Of a stretch of DNA of 37,763 nucleotides, positions 8,403-17,125 are shown piece by piece. The stretch comes from Oscillatoriales cyanobacterium RM2_1_1. GTDB lineage: Bacteria > Cyanobacteriota > Cyanobacteriia > Cyanobacteriales > Microcoleaceae. The notes beneath the pieces are model-generated. The model did not search any database. It was not told where the DNA came from and saw nothing but the letters and a program-made list of their open reading frames with translations. The stretch's first letter is position 1; each line of letters opens with the position of its first letter. The stretch spans positions 1 to 37,763 of the forward strand of contig JAAURB010000049.1 of NCBI GenBank assembly GCA_012033335.1. Reading direction: 5' to 3'. The translations under genes were made by a program, and so were the position numbers.

Positions 8403-8951
8403 ATGGCTAGGTTAGATGTGAAATCTTCGGATCTTCAATGGGTCGAAAAAGTTCGTAGCTTTTTAATCGATGTAGCCCGGGCTTCCCTGGCAGACATTCC
8501 CAAGCTTCCTGAACGAGTGGCTACGGATGCCTTACCCCTAGCTCAACAGGCTCAACAAATTCAACAGCAGGCTCTGGCTTTCAATCCCTCAAGCTGGCAG
8601 TATCAACATCAAGAATGGATTGAAAATGTTCGGCAATTGCTCTTAGAACTGTCTCGGATGGCGCTCTCAGATTCCCCTCGGCTACCAGAAAATCTGGCCC
8701 AAAGAGCATTACTTTTGATGGAAACAGCCCAGGATCTTCAAGAAAAGCTGGTGGACTTAAGGGCTGAGACCGACCCTGAAGTAGCATCTCCTGAGATGGA
8801 AATTGCCAATCCAGGACTTTTGCTGAGCAACTTGAGAACTCAACTAAACCTGATGCGAGATCGCCATCCCCACAGAGATAACCCCGACTGGCAAAATTTA
8901 TTTATTGCCCTCGATGAAGTGGAGCAGTATTATCGTCATTTGAACCAGTAG
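8403..8951 (+). CDS. Helical hypothetical protein with an internal duplication
   Basis: The function of this 182-residue protein is not recognised. It is all helical and soluble. Residues about 13-57 and 72-116 are clearly related: both start W-(V/I)-E-x-V-R, continue with a Leu-rich helix, share (A/L)-S/A-L-(A/S)-D-x-P-(K/R)-L-P-E and end in a Gln/Ala-rich helix. An ancestral helical unit was therefore duplicated in tandem. The C-terminal quarter (about 140-182) differs and includes a DRHPH and a DNPDW motif. The ATG has no strong ribosome binding site. It stands alone between the cyclase and a small membrane protein gene on the same strand. Confidence 0.75.
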   Translation: MARLDVKSSDLQWVEKVRSFLIDVARASLADIPKLPERVATDALPLAQQAQQIQQQALAFNPSSWQYQHQEWIENVRQLLLELSRMALSDSPRLPENLAQRALLLMETAQDLQEKLVDLRAETDPEVASPEMEIANPGLLLSNLRTQLNLMRDRHPHRDNPDWQNLFIALDEVEQYYRHLNQ

Positions 8952-9059
8952 AACGGCTTGAAGGGGTCTGACCCCTGATATGGAGGGAGTTTTAGGGTTG
9001 TGTTAGACTGGGATAGTATTTTTATTTCCTAATCTTTAATTTAACCCCTAGAGCAATAC

Positions 9060-9248
9060 ATGGATTCAGACGGCAGTCCTGCTGGTATTCCCAATGATTT
9101 TCATCACCGATTTGCTGGATTATTAGGTGCGTTAATTGCCCTGTTAACCCTGACTTTTCCACCTCTAGCGATCACGCGTTACTCTTCTGATCAATCCCCT
9201 GGAATTCAGGTCAGGCAATATTTAGCTCAGCCGCAAAGGCCCAGGTAA
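9060..9248 (+). CDS. Possible small single-span membrane protein
   Basis: A 62-codon ORF encodes a hydrophilic N-terminus, one hydrophobic helix (about residues 18-39, ending in FPPLAI) and a polar Gln-rich tail. The profile suits a real small membrane protein, and the ORF lies in the correct strand context between two + strand genes. Neither a ribosome binding site nor a family is recognised, so a chance ORF is not excluded. Confidence 0.4.
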   Translation: MDSDGSPAGIPNDFHHRFAGLLGALIALLTLTFPPLAITRYSSDQSPGIQVRQYLAQPQRPR

Positions 9249-9398
9249 TCAGGGGAGATTTGGGCTTGGAGGATTGACCAATCCCCTCTAGAATTCTATC
9301 TGGGGTGCCTATTTTCCTGAAGAGTGATTTTCCTGGTGAAAGTTATGATCAGGTAAAGATTCCCAGACTTCTAAGAATTTTTTTTGGAGAGTGATTCA

Positions 9399-9908
9399 GT
9401 GGATTTGTCTCTAATTCCAGCCCAGCCTAAGCCTGGCCTGATTAACGTTCTGATCGAGATTCCCGCCGGCAGCAAGAATAAGTATGAGTTTGATAAGGAC
9501 ATGCAAGCCTTTGCCTTGGATCGGGTTTTGTATGCTTCGGTGCAGTATCCCTATGACTATGGGTTCATTCCCAATACCCTGGCGGACGATGGAGATCCCC
9601 TTGATGGCATGGTGATCATGGATCAACCGACGTTTCCTGGATGTGTGATTGCAACCCGACCCATTGGTATGTTGGAAATGATTGATGGCGGAGATCGCGA
9701 CGAAAAGATTCTCTGTGTTCCAGACAAAGATCCCCGCTATTCTGGTGTAAAATCCCTCAAGGATGTTGCACCCCATCGCCTCGATGAGATTGCTGAATTT
9801 TTCCGCACCTACAAGAACCTGGAGAAAAAAGTCACCGAAATTCTGGGATGGCAAGATGCAGATCAGGTCAATCCTCTGGTGGAAAAATGTATTCAGGCCG
9901 GTAAATAG
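9399..9908 (+). CDS. ppa: Inorganic pyrophosphatase (soluble, family I)
   Basis: The enzyme hydrolyses pyrophosphate to two phosphates in the cytoplasm and so drives biosynthetic reactions. The metal-binding signature DGDPLDG is present, as are the family motifs [20 protein letters not shown] and the C-terminal DKDPRY segment. I place the start at the GTG at 9399 (169 residues), because GGAGAG lies 7 bp upstream at 9386-9391 and the protein then begins [13 protein letters not shown] as in other cyanobacterial Ppa proteins. An in-frame TTG at 9384 would overlap this ribosome binding site. The gene is monocistronic by position and followed by a hairpin terminator at 10014. Confidence 0.96.
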   Translation: MDLSLIPAQPKPGLINVLIEIPAGSKNKYEFDKDMQAFALDRVLYASVQYPYDYGFIPNTLADDGDPLDGMVIMDQPTFPGCVIATRPIGMLEMIDGGDRDEKILCVPDKDPRYSGVKSLKDVAPHRLDEIAEFFRTYKNLEKKVTEILGWQDADQVNPLVEKCIQAGK

Positions 9909-10013
9909 GCTGAAGCAGGTCGCAGTTAGGGCTGAATCCCTGGTGTTTGGTCGGATAACTCCTGGATGATGCCCTAACTGAATTCAGAATCCTGATTGAG
10001 ATCCATCGTTTTC

Positions 10014-10038
10014 ACCCAGTCCCTAGGGGCTGGGTTTT
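10014..10038 (+). terminator. Intrinsic terminator after ppa
   Basis: ACCCAG (10014) pairs with CTGGGT (10030), extended by an inner CCC/GGG pair across single mismatches and a TA loop, and is followed by a short T run. It lies about 105 bp after the ppa stop. Confidence 0.6.
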
Positions 10039-10176
10039 CCAGCCCTTATCTTATTTCTAGATGGATGGGTTTGTCTAGCTAATTCCCTTGGGATCTTCTC
10101 AGGACAGGCAGTGCAGTACATTATCCATAGAAACTGAAACATCTAGGTCATTGACGATTACTCGATCTTGCCGATC

Positions 10177-10551
10177 ATGTACCGAACATTTTTGCTAGCA
10201 AAAATTCACAACTGTAGACTGACGGGGGCAAACTTGCATTACATGGGCAGTATCAGTATTGATCGGGTGCTCCTTGAGGCCGCCGGAATTCTGACCCATG
10301 AGCAGGTGCAGGTTTTAAATCTGTCGAATGGGGAGCGGTTGATTACCTATGCCATTCCGGCGTTGGCTAATTCCGGAGCCATTGAGCTTAACGGTGCCGC
10401 CGCCCGCCTGGGAATGCCTGGGGATCGCTTGATCATTATGACCTATGGCCAGCTTTTGCCCGAGGAATTAGAGGGCCATTCTCCTCGAGTGGTTTTTGTC
10501 AATCAGGACAACCAGATTGAAGAAATTCAAGGCTACAATGTTTCTAAGTAA
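10177..10551 (+). CDS. panD: Aspartate 1-decarboxylase proenzyme
   Basis: PanD converts L-aspartate to beta-alanine for pantothenate and coenzyme A synthesis. The proenzyme cleaves itself between Gly24 and Ser25 (MGSISID) to form the pyruvoyl cofactor, and that site is intact. Other family features seen are the N-terminal [21 protein letters not shown], and the NGAAARL and [10 protein letters not shown] strands. Length (124 residues from the ATG at 10177) is normal. An in-frame TTG at 10168 would add three residues and lacks support. No other pantothenate gene is nearby. Confidence 0.96.
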   Translation: MYRTFLLAKIHNCRLTGANLHYMGSISIDRVLLEAAGILTHEQVQVLNLSNGERLITYAIPALANSGAIELNGAAARLGMPGDRLIIMTYGQLLPEELEGHSPRVVFVNQDNQIEEIQGYNVSK

Positions 10552-10593
10552 AACCAATTATCCAGGGATTTTTAGAGAACTGCTTAAAAAGCG

Positions 10594-10668
10594 TTCCAGA
10601 TAGATTTCCAGATAGATTATAGAAACATTGTGAAAAGACTATAGGCAGACTATAGAAAGACTAGTCAA
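10594..10668. repeat. Two consecutive short tandem repeats (12 bp x2, 11 bp x3)
   Basis: TTCCAGATAGAT is perfectly duplicated at 10594 and 10606. AGACTATAGGC, AGACTATAGAA and AGACTAGTCAA follow at 10636, 10647 and 10658. Both lie in the 223-bp spacer upstream of the metallo-hydrolase gene and probably within its promoter region. Confidence 0.75.
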
Positions 10669-10774
10669 GGTTATGGAACCTGGAGTAAAGTTGCGGTGCT
10701 GGCTTCGGTTTATGATGTGAACTGAGTTTGTCGTCAACAATCTATTCTCTCAACTTCCCATTTATTAAAGGACA

Positions 10775-11672
10775 ATGCCAGTCTCTGATTCCTCTTCCCA
10801 GAAATCTTCACAAGAGTCAAATGGATTTCATATCCAGTTTTGGGGTGTTCGAGGCAGTGTTCCTACACCGGGCAGCCAGACCATTCGCTACGGGGGCAAT
10901 ACGTCCTGCGTTGAAATGCGGGTTGGGAAACAGCGGTTGATTTTTGACGGGGGCACTGGGCTGCGACTACTGGGGCTGGACTTACTCAAATCCATGCCAA
11001 TCGAAGCCCACATATTTTTGCCCACACCCACTGGGATCACATCCAAGGCTTTCCTTTTTTCATCCCTGGATTTATTCCAGTCAATCGGTTTTATATTTAT
11101 GGGGCGATCGCCCAGATGGTAGCACCATTGAGGATTCTTTATCTGATCAGATGGTGCATCCCAATTTCCCAGTGCCCCTGCATTTGATGCAGGCCGAGAT
11201 GAAATTTCATGACATTGTTCCCGGAGATACGGTGACTTTAGCGGATGGAATCATGATTGAAACGGCCCCATTAAATCATCCCAATGTGGCCATTGGCTAT
11301 CGAGTCACCTGGGAAAACCATACAGTAGCTTACTGTAGCGATACTGAACATTTTGCAGATCGGTTTGATGAAAATGTCCTGCGCTTAGCCCGCAATGCTG
11401 ATGTTTTGATTTACGATGCCACTTACACCAATGAAGAGTACTATAGCGCTCATTCCTCCAAAGTCGGTTGGGGACACTCAACCTGGGAAGTTGGGGTCGA
11501 GATTGCCCAAAAGGCTGGAGTCAAGCAGGTAATCATGTATCAACATGATCCATCCCATACCGATGATTTTTTGGATCAAATCGAAACCAAAGTACAGGCT
11601 GCTTTTCCAGGAGGATTGGTGGCGCGGGAGGGAATGGTTCTAGAAGTGTGTCAAGATAAGGAGTCGGAGTAA
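10775..11672 (+). pseudogene. MBL-fold metallo-hydrolase gene broken by two -1 frameshifts
   Basis: Three reading frames in succession encode one metallo-beta-lactamase-fold protein of about 300 residues. Frame one (10775 to about 11019) has the N-terminal WGVRGSVPTPG and IRYGGNTSCVE motifs and DGGTG. Frame two (11020 to about 11113) holds the essential zinc motif HTHWDH. Frame three (about 11114-11672) has later ligand regions (SDTEH, DATYTNEEY, QHDPSHTDD). The shifts fit loss of one T in the T5 run at 11015-11019 and one C in the CCC run at 11111-11113. Only restoring both gives a continuous protein; as it stands translation stops at 11122, soon after the zinc motif is lost. This is either a young pseudogene or two homopolymer sequencing errors. 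The substrate is unknown. It lies 11 bp upstream of the cytochrome gene. Confidence 0.85.
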
Positions 11673-11683
11673 GGGCGAAGGCT

Positions 11684-12349
11684 GTGGCATTGCGAGGCAA
11701 CCGGAAGCAACATTATCGGCAGGATTGTCGAGAGCCAGATTGTAGTGAGACAGATCGTCGGTCAACCTACAGGGTTTTAAGTCATCAGTTCCCTAGATGG
11801 CGAGGATCCTGGCGGGCGATTTGTTTGTTAATTCTGGTGGTCTGCGGTGTTGCCAGTAGTCTGGCCAGTAGTCAATCGAGTGGCATGACACTCCCCAGTC
11901 CCGGACTTCCTTCCCCCTCCCAACTTGCCAGCAACGAACCTCCCAACCCTGGAACAGTAGATTGGATCCCCGAAAGATATCAGCTTGGGCAGCAGCTCTA
12001 CCTGGAAAATTGCTCGAGTTGTCATGTGGCTGTTCCCCCTCAAACCCTACCCACTCAAACCTGGCAGCAACTCCTCCAAGATAGCCAACACTACGGGGTG
12101 CAGATTCAACCCTTAGTAGATCCACAGCGAGTTCTAGTCTGGAACTATCTCCGATTGTTTTCTCGACCGTTGACCCTCAAAGAAGAACAAGTTCCATTTC
12201 GCCTCAACCGTTCCCGCTATTTCAAGGCCCTCCATCCCAAGGTGGAGTTTTCCCAACCGGTTAACTTGGAGACCTGTGGCACCTGTCATCCGGGGGCATC
12301 AGCCTATGATTTTCGCAAGCTGACTCCAGAATGGCAAAATGCCCCATGA
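11684..12349 (+). CDS. Membrane-anchored two-haem c-type cytochrome
   Basis: The 221-residue protein has a long basic N-terminus, one hydrophobic helix (about 43-62), a Pro/Ser-rich linker and two haem-binding CxxCH motifs, CSSCH at 110-114 and CGTCH at 198-202. It is probably exported N-terminus first and stays anchored with the haem domain on the outer or lumenal side. Pfam has a DHC (diheme cytochrome c) family found in cyanobacteria that this may belong to; I could not test this. An electron-transfer role is inferred. The start is a GTG at 11684 with no strong ribosome binding site; a later start inside the basic segment is possible. The stop codon is the first base triplet of a 15-bp tandem repeat. 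It is probably co-transcribed with the broken MBL gene. Confidence 0.85.
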   Translation: MALRGNRKQHYRQDCREPDCSETDRRSTYRVLSHQFPRWRGSWRAICLLILVVCGVASSLASSQSSGMTLPSPGLPSPSQLASNEPPNPGTVDWIPERYQLGQQLYLENCSSCHVAVPPQTLPTQTWQQLLQDSQHYGVQIQPLVDPQRVLVWNYLRLFSRPLTLKEEQVPFRLNRSRYFKALHPKVEFSQPVNLETCGTCHPGASAYDFRKLTPEWQNAP

Positions 12350-12385
12350 GATTGGGGAACCTGAGATTGGGGGACTTGAGTTCGG
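12347..12385. repeat. 15-bp tandem repeat spanning the cytochrome stop codon
   Basis: TGAGATTGGGGAACC (12347), TGAGATTGGGGGACT (12362) and a partial TGAGTTCGG (12377). The unit is a multiple of three and each copy starts with an in-frame TGA, so the gene's stop codon is repeated three times. Confidence 0.75.
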
Positions 12386-12725
12386 TCAGGGCTATTCTGT
12401 TTTTGGGACAGCGATTGCTAGAATAAGCAATTAAACAACTTTAATAATTTAAAGTGGTCAGGCAATATTCAGAGTCAGCCCAAGAGGTTGAAGGAAAAAC
12501 AACCTTTTATTGTCGCCATACTCGTAGCGCTAGTTCAAGAACAGTTCAAGGCAGTTTAAGGCTAGCTTAAGGCGGGTTCAAGACTTGATTCAAGCCATGG
12601 GCCAATAATCCTGCCCAGAAGCCGAACCATAAACCCTGACAATCTCTAACGATCAACTGTTGAGCCCTGCTTAACAGCAAAGAAATCAATTTTTAGACTT
12701 GCTGACTAGAAAAATCTAAACTGTC
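12350..12725. other. 376-bp spacer upstream of secA
   Basis: The spacer holds the end of the 15-bp repeat after the cytochrome gene, an AT-rich stretch (about 12420-12455) and the six-unit 11-bp array at 12531-12596. The secA promoter must lie here, but I could not pick a convincing -35/-10 pair. No ORF or RNA gene is visible. Confidence 0.5.
12531..12596 (-). promoter_or_regulatory. Six-unit Pho-box-like direct-repeat array upstream of secA
   Basis: Read on the minus strand, six octamers follow each other: CTTGAATC, CTTGAACC, CTTAAGCT, CTTAAACT, CTTGAACT and CTTGAACT, at start-to-start distances of 12, 11, 11, 10 and 11 bp. Cyanobacterial Pho boxes (SphR/PhoB sites) are tandem YTTAAYYW-like octamers with about 3-bp spacers, the same geometry. 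The match in sequence is partial, with G often replacing A at the fourth position. The array ends about 130 bp before the secA start. It may instead be another neutral 11-bp tandem duplication. Confidence 0.35.
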
Positions 12726-15512
12726 ATGTTAAAAGCTCTCCTGGGTGATCCCAACGCTCGCAAACTGAAGAAATATCAGCCGTTGATTACGGACATCAAT
12801 GTCCTCGAAGAAGAAATCCATGCCCTATCTGACGAAGAGCTCAGGGGGAAGACTGGAGAGTTCAAGCAGATCGTCGCTAAAGCCACGTCCCTCGAGGAGC
12901 GAGAACAGATTCTCGGTGAAATTCTCCCTGAAGTGTTTGCGGTAGTTCGGGAGGCCGCCCTGCGGGTATTGGGAATGCGCCACTTTGATGTTCAATTGCT
13001 GGGGGGCATGATTCTCCATGGCGGTGAGATTGCTGAGATGAAAACGGGGGAGGGCAAGACCCTGGTGGCGACTCTGCCTGCCTATCTGAACGCCCTTTCA
13101 GGTCATGGGGTGCATGTGGTGACGGTGAATGACTACCTGGCCAGACGGGACGCTGAGTGGATGGGGCAGGTTCATCGGTTTTTGGGTCTGACGGTGGGGC
13201 TGATTCAGCAAGGGATGAACCCCGACGAACGCCAGAAGAACTACGGCTGCGATATCACCTATGCCACCAACAGTGAAATTGGCTTTGACTATCTGCGGGA
13301 CAACATGGCCACAGCCATGGAAGATGTGGTGCAGCGCCCCTTCAACTATTGCATTATTGATGAGGTGGATTCTGTTCTGATTGACGAAGCCCGGACTCCC
13401 CTGATTATTTCAGGTCAGGTGGAGCGCCCCAGTGAAAAATATCTGCAGGCGGCCCAGGTTGCCAATGCTCTGCAGACAGAGGAACATTACGAGGTCGATG
13501 AAAAAGCTCGAAATGTACTGCTGACAGATGAGGGCTTTGCTAAGGCTGAGGAGTTGTTTGGGGTGAGAGATCTTTATGATCCCAGCAATCCCTGGGCCCA
13601 CTTTATTTTTAATGCCCTGAAAGCGAAGGAATTGTTCATCAAGGATGTCAACTATATCGTCCGGGAGGGTGAAGTTGTCATCGTTGATGAGTTTACCGGT
13701 CGGGTGATGCAGGGACGGCGCTGGAGTGACGGACTCCATCAGGCGATTGAAGCCAAGGAGAGAGTAGAAATTCAGCCCGAAACCCAAACCCTGGCGACAA
13801 TTACCTATCAGAACTTTTTCCTGCTCTATCCCAAGCTCTCCGGTATGACGGGAACCGCCAAAACCGAGGAAGCAGAATTTGAGAAGATTTATAATCTGCG
13901 GGTTACCGTTATCCCCACGAACCGGACAACGGGTCGGCGAGACCTGTCGGACATGGTTTACAAAACTGAGGATGGCAAGTGGAATGCGATCGCCGATGAA
14001 TGTGCTGAAATGCATAATGATGGCCGCCCCACCCTGGTGGGAACCACCAGCGTCGAAAAATCAGAATTGCTGTCCCATCTGTTGCAGCAGCGCCAGATTC
14101 CCCATAACTTGCTCAATGCCAAGCCAGAGTATGTGGAACGAGAATCTGAGATTATCGCCCAGGCAGGGCGCAAAGGTGGCGTAACCATCTCCACCAACAT
14201 GGCTGGACGGGGAACAGATATTATTCTGGGGGGCAATGCCGACTATATGGCTCGACTCAAATTGCGGGAATATTTCATGCCCCGGATTGTCAAACCGGAA
14301 GACGAACGAGAACTGGCCCTACCTCGGGGAATGGGCAGCAAACGTCCCCAGGCCCAGGGATTTTCCTTGGAGAAAAAAGAAAAATCCTGGAAAGTTGGCT
14401 CTCAACTATTTCCCATCGACCTCTCCAAAACCACCGAGCAAAAACTCCGGGAAGCCGTTGACTTTGCGGTGAATCAATATGGAGAGCGCAGCCTGCCAGA
14501 GCTCCTGGCTGAAGACAAACTGGCGATCGCCTCCGAAAAAGCCCCTACCACTGACCCGGTGATCCAGCGATTGCGAGAGGTTTACAACCTGATCGTGGCC
14601 GAATACGAACAGTACACCACCCAGGAACATGATGAAGTGGTGCAGTTGGGGGGATTGCATGTGATTGGTACAGAGCGCCATGAATCCCGGCGGATTGATA
14701 ACCAGCTTCGGGGTCGGGCCGGTCGCCAGGGGGATCCTGGATCAACCCGATTTTTTCTGAGTTTGCAGGACAACCTCCTGCGAATTTTTGGCGGGGATCG
14801 AGTGGCCAAGGTGATGGAAGCGTTTCGAGTTGAGGAAGATATGCCGATTGAATCCGGCATCTTGACCCGTTCCCTGGAAAACGCCCAGAAGAAAGTAGAA
14901 ACCTACTACTACGACATCCGCAAGCAGGTATTCGAGTACGACGAGGTGATGAACAACCAGCGGCGGGCCATCTATGCCGAACGGCGGCGGGTATTGGAGG
15001 GTCAGGATTTGAAAGAGCAGGTGATTCGCTATGGGGAACAAACCATGGAGGATATTGTCAATGCCTACATCAATCCGGAACTGCCCTCGGAGGAATGGGA
15101 TCTAGAAAGTGTGGTGTCTAAATCTAAAGAGTTTGTCTACCTGCTAGAAGACCTGACCGCCGATCAAATGGTTGACCTGAATGTCGATGAAGTCATCACG
15201 TTCCTTCAGGAACAACTCCGCAATGCCTATGATCTGAAAGAGTCCCAGGTGAATTTGATTCGACCGGGCCTGATGCGAGAGGCAGAGCGATTCTTTACCT
15301 TGCAGCAAATCGATACCCTCTGGCGAGAACATTTACAGCAGATGGATTCCCTCAGAGAATCCGTTGGGCTCCGGGGCTATGGCCAAAAAGATCCGTTGAT
15401 CGAGTACAAGCGTGAGGGCTACGAACTCTTCCTCGACATGATGACGGACATTCGCCGAAATGTGATTTATTCCATGTTCCAATTCCAACCTCAACCCCCA
15501 GCAGTGGCCTAA
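12726..15512 (+). CDS. secA: Preprotein translocase ATPase SecA
   Basis: SecA drives proteins through SecYEG at the plasma and thylakoid membranes using ATP. The 928-residue length is normal for cyanobacteria. Motifs seen: Walker A MKTGEGKT (105-112), DEVD box (212-215) followed by [22 protein letters not shown] and [14 protein letters not shown] in the second helicase domain, and the helical scaffold and wing regions to the end. The C-terminus finishes [11 protein letters not shown] and lacks the Cys-rich zinc and SecB-binding tail, as expected in organisms without SecB. A cyanobacterial SecA linker insertion lies around residues 530-600. The ATG at 12726 gives the conserved [10 protein letters not shown] start. 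Confidence 0.98.
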   Translation: MLKALLGDPNARKLKKYQPLITDINVLEEEIHALSDEELRGKTGEFKQIVAKATSLEEREQILGEILPEVFAVVREAALRVLGMRHFDVQLLGGMILHGGEIAEMKTGEGKTLVATLPAYLNALSGHGVHVVTVNDYLARRDAEWMGQVHRFLGLTVGLIQQGMNPDERQKNYGCDITYATNSEIGFDYLRDNMATAMEDVVQRPFNYCIIDEVDSVLIDEARTPLIISGQVERPSEKYLQAAQVANALQTEEHYEVDEKARNVLLTDEGFAKAEELFGVRDLYDPSNPWAHFIFNALKAKELFIKDVNYIVREGEVVIVDEFTGRVMQGRRWSDGLHQAIEAKERVEIQPETQTLATITYQNFFLLYPKLSGMTGTAKTEEAEFEKIYNLRVTVIPTNRTTGRRDLSDMVYKTEDGKWNAIADECAEMHNDGRPTLVGTTSVEKSELLSHLLQQRQIPHNLLNAKPEYVERESEIIAQAGRKGGVTISTNMAGRGTDIILGGNADYMARLKLREYFMPRIVKPEDERELALPRGMGSKRPQAQGFSLEKKEKSWKVGSQLFPIDLSKTTEQKLREAVDFAVNQYGERSLPELLAEDKLAIASEKAPTTDPVIQRLREVYNLIVAEYEQYTTQEHDEVVQLGGLHVIGTERHESRRIDNQLRGRAGRQGDPGSTRFFLSLQDNLLRIFGGDRVAKVMEAFRVEEDMPIESGILTRSLENAQKKVETYYYDIRKQVFEYDEVMNNQRRAIYAERRRVLEGQDLKEQVIRYGEQTMEDIVNAYINPELPSEEWDLESVVSKSKEFVYLLEDLTADQMVDLNVDEVITFLQEQLRNAYDLKESQVNLIRPGLMREAERFFTLQQIDTLWREHLQQMDSLRESVGLRGYGQKDPLIEYKREGYELFLDMMTDIRRNVIYSMFQFQPQPPAVA

Positions 15513-15521
15513 GGGTCGGGA

Positions 15522-15554
15522 CATCAGAAGGAAATCAGAAGGAAATCAGAACAA
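15522..15554. repeat. 11-bp tandem repeat, three copies
   Basis: CATCAGAAGGA (15522), AATCAGAAGGA (15533) and AATCAGAACAA (15544) lie just after the secA stop in the 96-bp spacer before the TPR gene. The unit resembles the AATCAGATAG repeat at 8297. Confidence 0.75.
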
Positions 15555-15608
15555 GGGGAAATGGGGAAGGGAATGGGACAAACCGCACACTTTAATATTG
15601 ATTGATGT

Positions 15609-16946
15609 ATGCCAGATTGGTGCATTCGTTTTCAGGTTTTCACGGGTATTCTGCTGTTGTTCTCGGCCCTATCTGCCGGGAACACCCTGGCCCAAAACAA
15701 ACCAGCAGCAACGGATGGCTCGGAATCATCCCAGGAGCAGCCTGTTCTAGATGAGTTTTCCCCCAATCCCCTGAACAGCACTGAACCCGATCCCCTGCTG
15801 CCCAATCCTCCGGCTTCAAATCAGGTGCTCAGTTCTGACCAACAGGCAGGACTAATTCCTGCCCTTGATCAGTTGAATTTAGAAGCAACGGCAGCTCTGG
15901 CCAATGGCAACCCGATTCAAGCCTTTACCCTGTGGACGAGGGAACTGAGATTACGGCGCTATTTGGGACTTTTACCTGAAATTGAAGCCCTGAGCCGGGT
16001 TGGGTTAGTAGCCTGGAACAACGGCCAACGACTGTACCTGAAATTCATCACGGAGCGCTTGAATGAAATCCTGCAACAGGCGCAGCCTCAGGCCGAGGTC
16101 AACCTGGAACTCTTGCAACGGTTGGGGGTAGCTTTTGAGGAAGTTCGGGCCAAGGAATCGGCGGTGCAAACCTACCAAACCCTGCGGGAAACCTATCGCC
16201 AGCAGCAGGCCATTCTAGCGGAAGAACGGGCCTTAGACCAGGTTGCGGCGGTTTATTTGAGCTGGTTGGATTATTCCAATGCGGCGGCAACCTATGAGTC
16301 CCTGTTGGAGCTTCAGCAAGAAGTTCAGTCCCTCAGGGGAACCGGAGCCTTACCTTCCCTGCCCGTCCCAGTCGAGGGCGAAAATCCTCAATCGGCTGAA
16401 ACCGATCAACCCAGCCAGGTTAAATCCTTAAAAAATCTGGCCTTTATCTATGAACAGCTCCAACAACCGCTACAGGCGATCGCCGCTAAAGAAAAACTGG
16501 TGGGATTTTACCTGACTCAGCAAAATCCCCAACCGATTCCAGACTTGAAGTTATCCATTGGCCAGGATTACGAGCAACTTGGCCAGTTTCAGCAAGCCGG
16601 ACAAAATTACCAGGAAGCCTACAGTCTGGCCACTACGATTCAACAATTTGCCAATGCCAGTGAAGCCCTGGATCGACTGGCAAAACTTTACCGGGCCCAA
16701 AATCGAGGCGAAACAGCATTAGAACTCTATCAAGCTCAGTTATTGATCAACCAGCAGTCCTATAATCTCTATGGGATGATGAATAGCTACGATAATATAG
16801 GGCAGATTTACTTTGAGCAGAAAGCATTTCAGCGGGCCTTGGCTGCTTTCCAGGCCGGGTTGGAATTGGCAACCCAGCTTAAATATGGCGAGGATTATTT
16901 TTTAAAAAAGATTGAGATGGTCAAGCAACAGATTGTTCCCTTCTAA
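15609..16946 (+). CDS. Secreted TPR-repeat protein
   Basis: This 445-residue protein starts with a signal peptide (hydrophobic core about 10-25, likely cleavage after NTLA near residue 28), then an acidic and Pro-rich linker (about 30-85). The rest is helical, with tetratricopeptide-type pairs; the clearest repeats are near residues 330-365 and 390-425 (LGQFQQAGQNYQEAYSLA and QKAFQRALAAFQAGLELA). TPR arrays bind partner proteins; an extracytoplasmic or lumenal scaffold role is inferred and no specific function is recognised. The stop codon overlaps the first base pairs of the duplicated terminator unit. Confidence 0.85.
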   Translation: MPDWCIRFQVFTGILLLFSALSAGNTLAQNKPAATDGSESSQEQPVLDEFSPNPLNSTEPDPLLPNPPASNQVLSSDQQAGLIPALDQLNLEATAALANGNPIQAFTLWTRELRLRRYLGLLPEIEALSRVGLVAWNNGQRLYLKFITERLNEILQQAQPQAEVNLELLQRLGVAFEEVRAKESAVQTYQTLRETYRQQQAILAEERALDQVAAVYLSWLDYSNAAATYESLLELQQEVQSLRGTGALPSLPVPVEGENPQSAETDQPSQVKSLKNLAFIYEQLQQPLQAIAAKEKLVGFYLTQQNPQPIPDLKLSIGQDYEQLGQFQQAGQNYQEAYSLATTIQQFANASEALDRLAKLYRAQNRGETALELYQAQLLINQQSYNLYGMMNSYDNIGQIYFEQKAFQRALAAFQAGLELATQLKYGEDYFLKKIEMVKQQIVPF

Positions 16947-17024
16947 AAACCAATCCGTAGGGGTTGGGTCTCCCAACCCTCTTCCAAAAACCAATCCGTA
17001 GGGTTTGGGTCTCCCAACCCTTTT
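16945..17024 (+). terminator. Tandemly duplicated hairpin terminator
   Basis: A 41-bp unit occurs twice (16945-16985 and 16986-17024). Each copy contains a GGGTTGGG or GGTTTGGG arm, a TCT loop and a CCCAACCC arm. The first hairpin (16961-16979) is followed by a weak TCTTCC tail, the second (17001-17020) by TTTT. The copies differ at only a few positions, so the duplication is recent. It terminates the TPR gene. Confidence 0.75.
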
Positions 17025-17125
17025 AAAAGTTCAAAATTGTCATCAAAAGTTAGCAATCAATGGTTAAAAATTGAGAATTATAAAGTTAAAAGTTAAATCC
17101 TCAAACCTGAACATTCCAAAATCCT

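Noticed and set aside
13410-14015. Minus-strand ORF of 201 codons inside secA
   Set aside because: It is antisense to a strongly conserved gene and its translation has no fold signature; it is a shadow of secA codon use.
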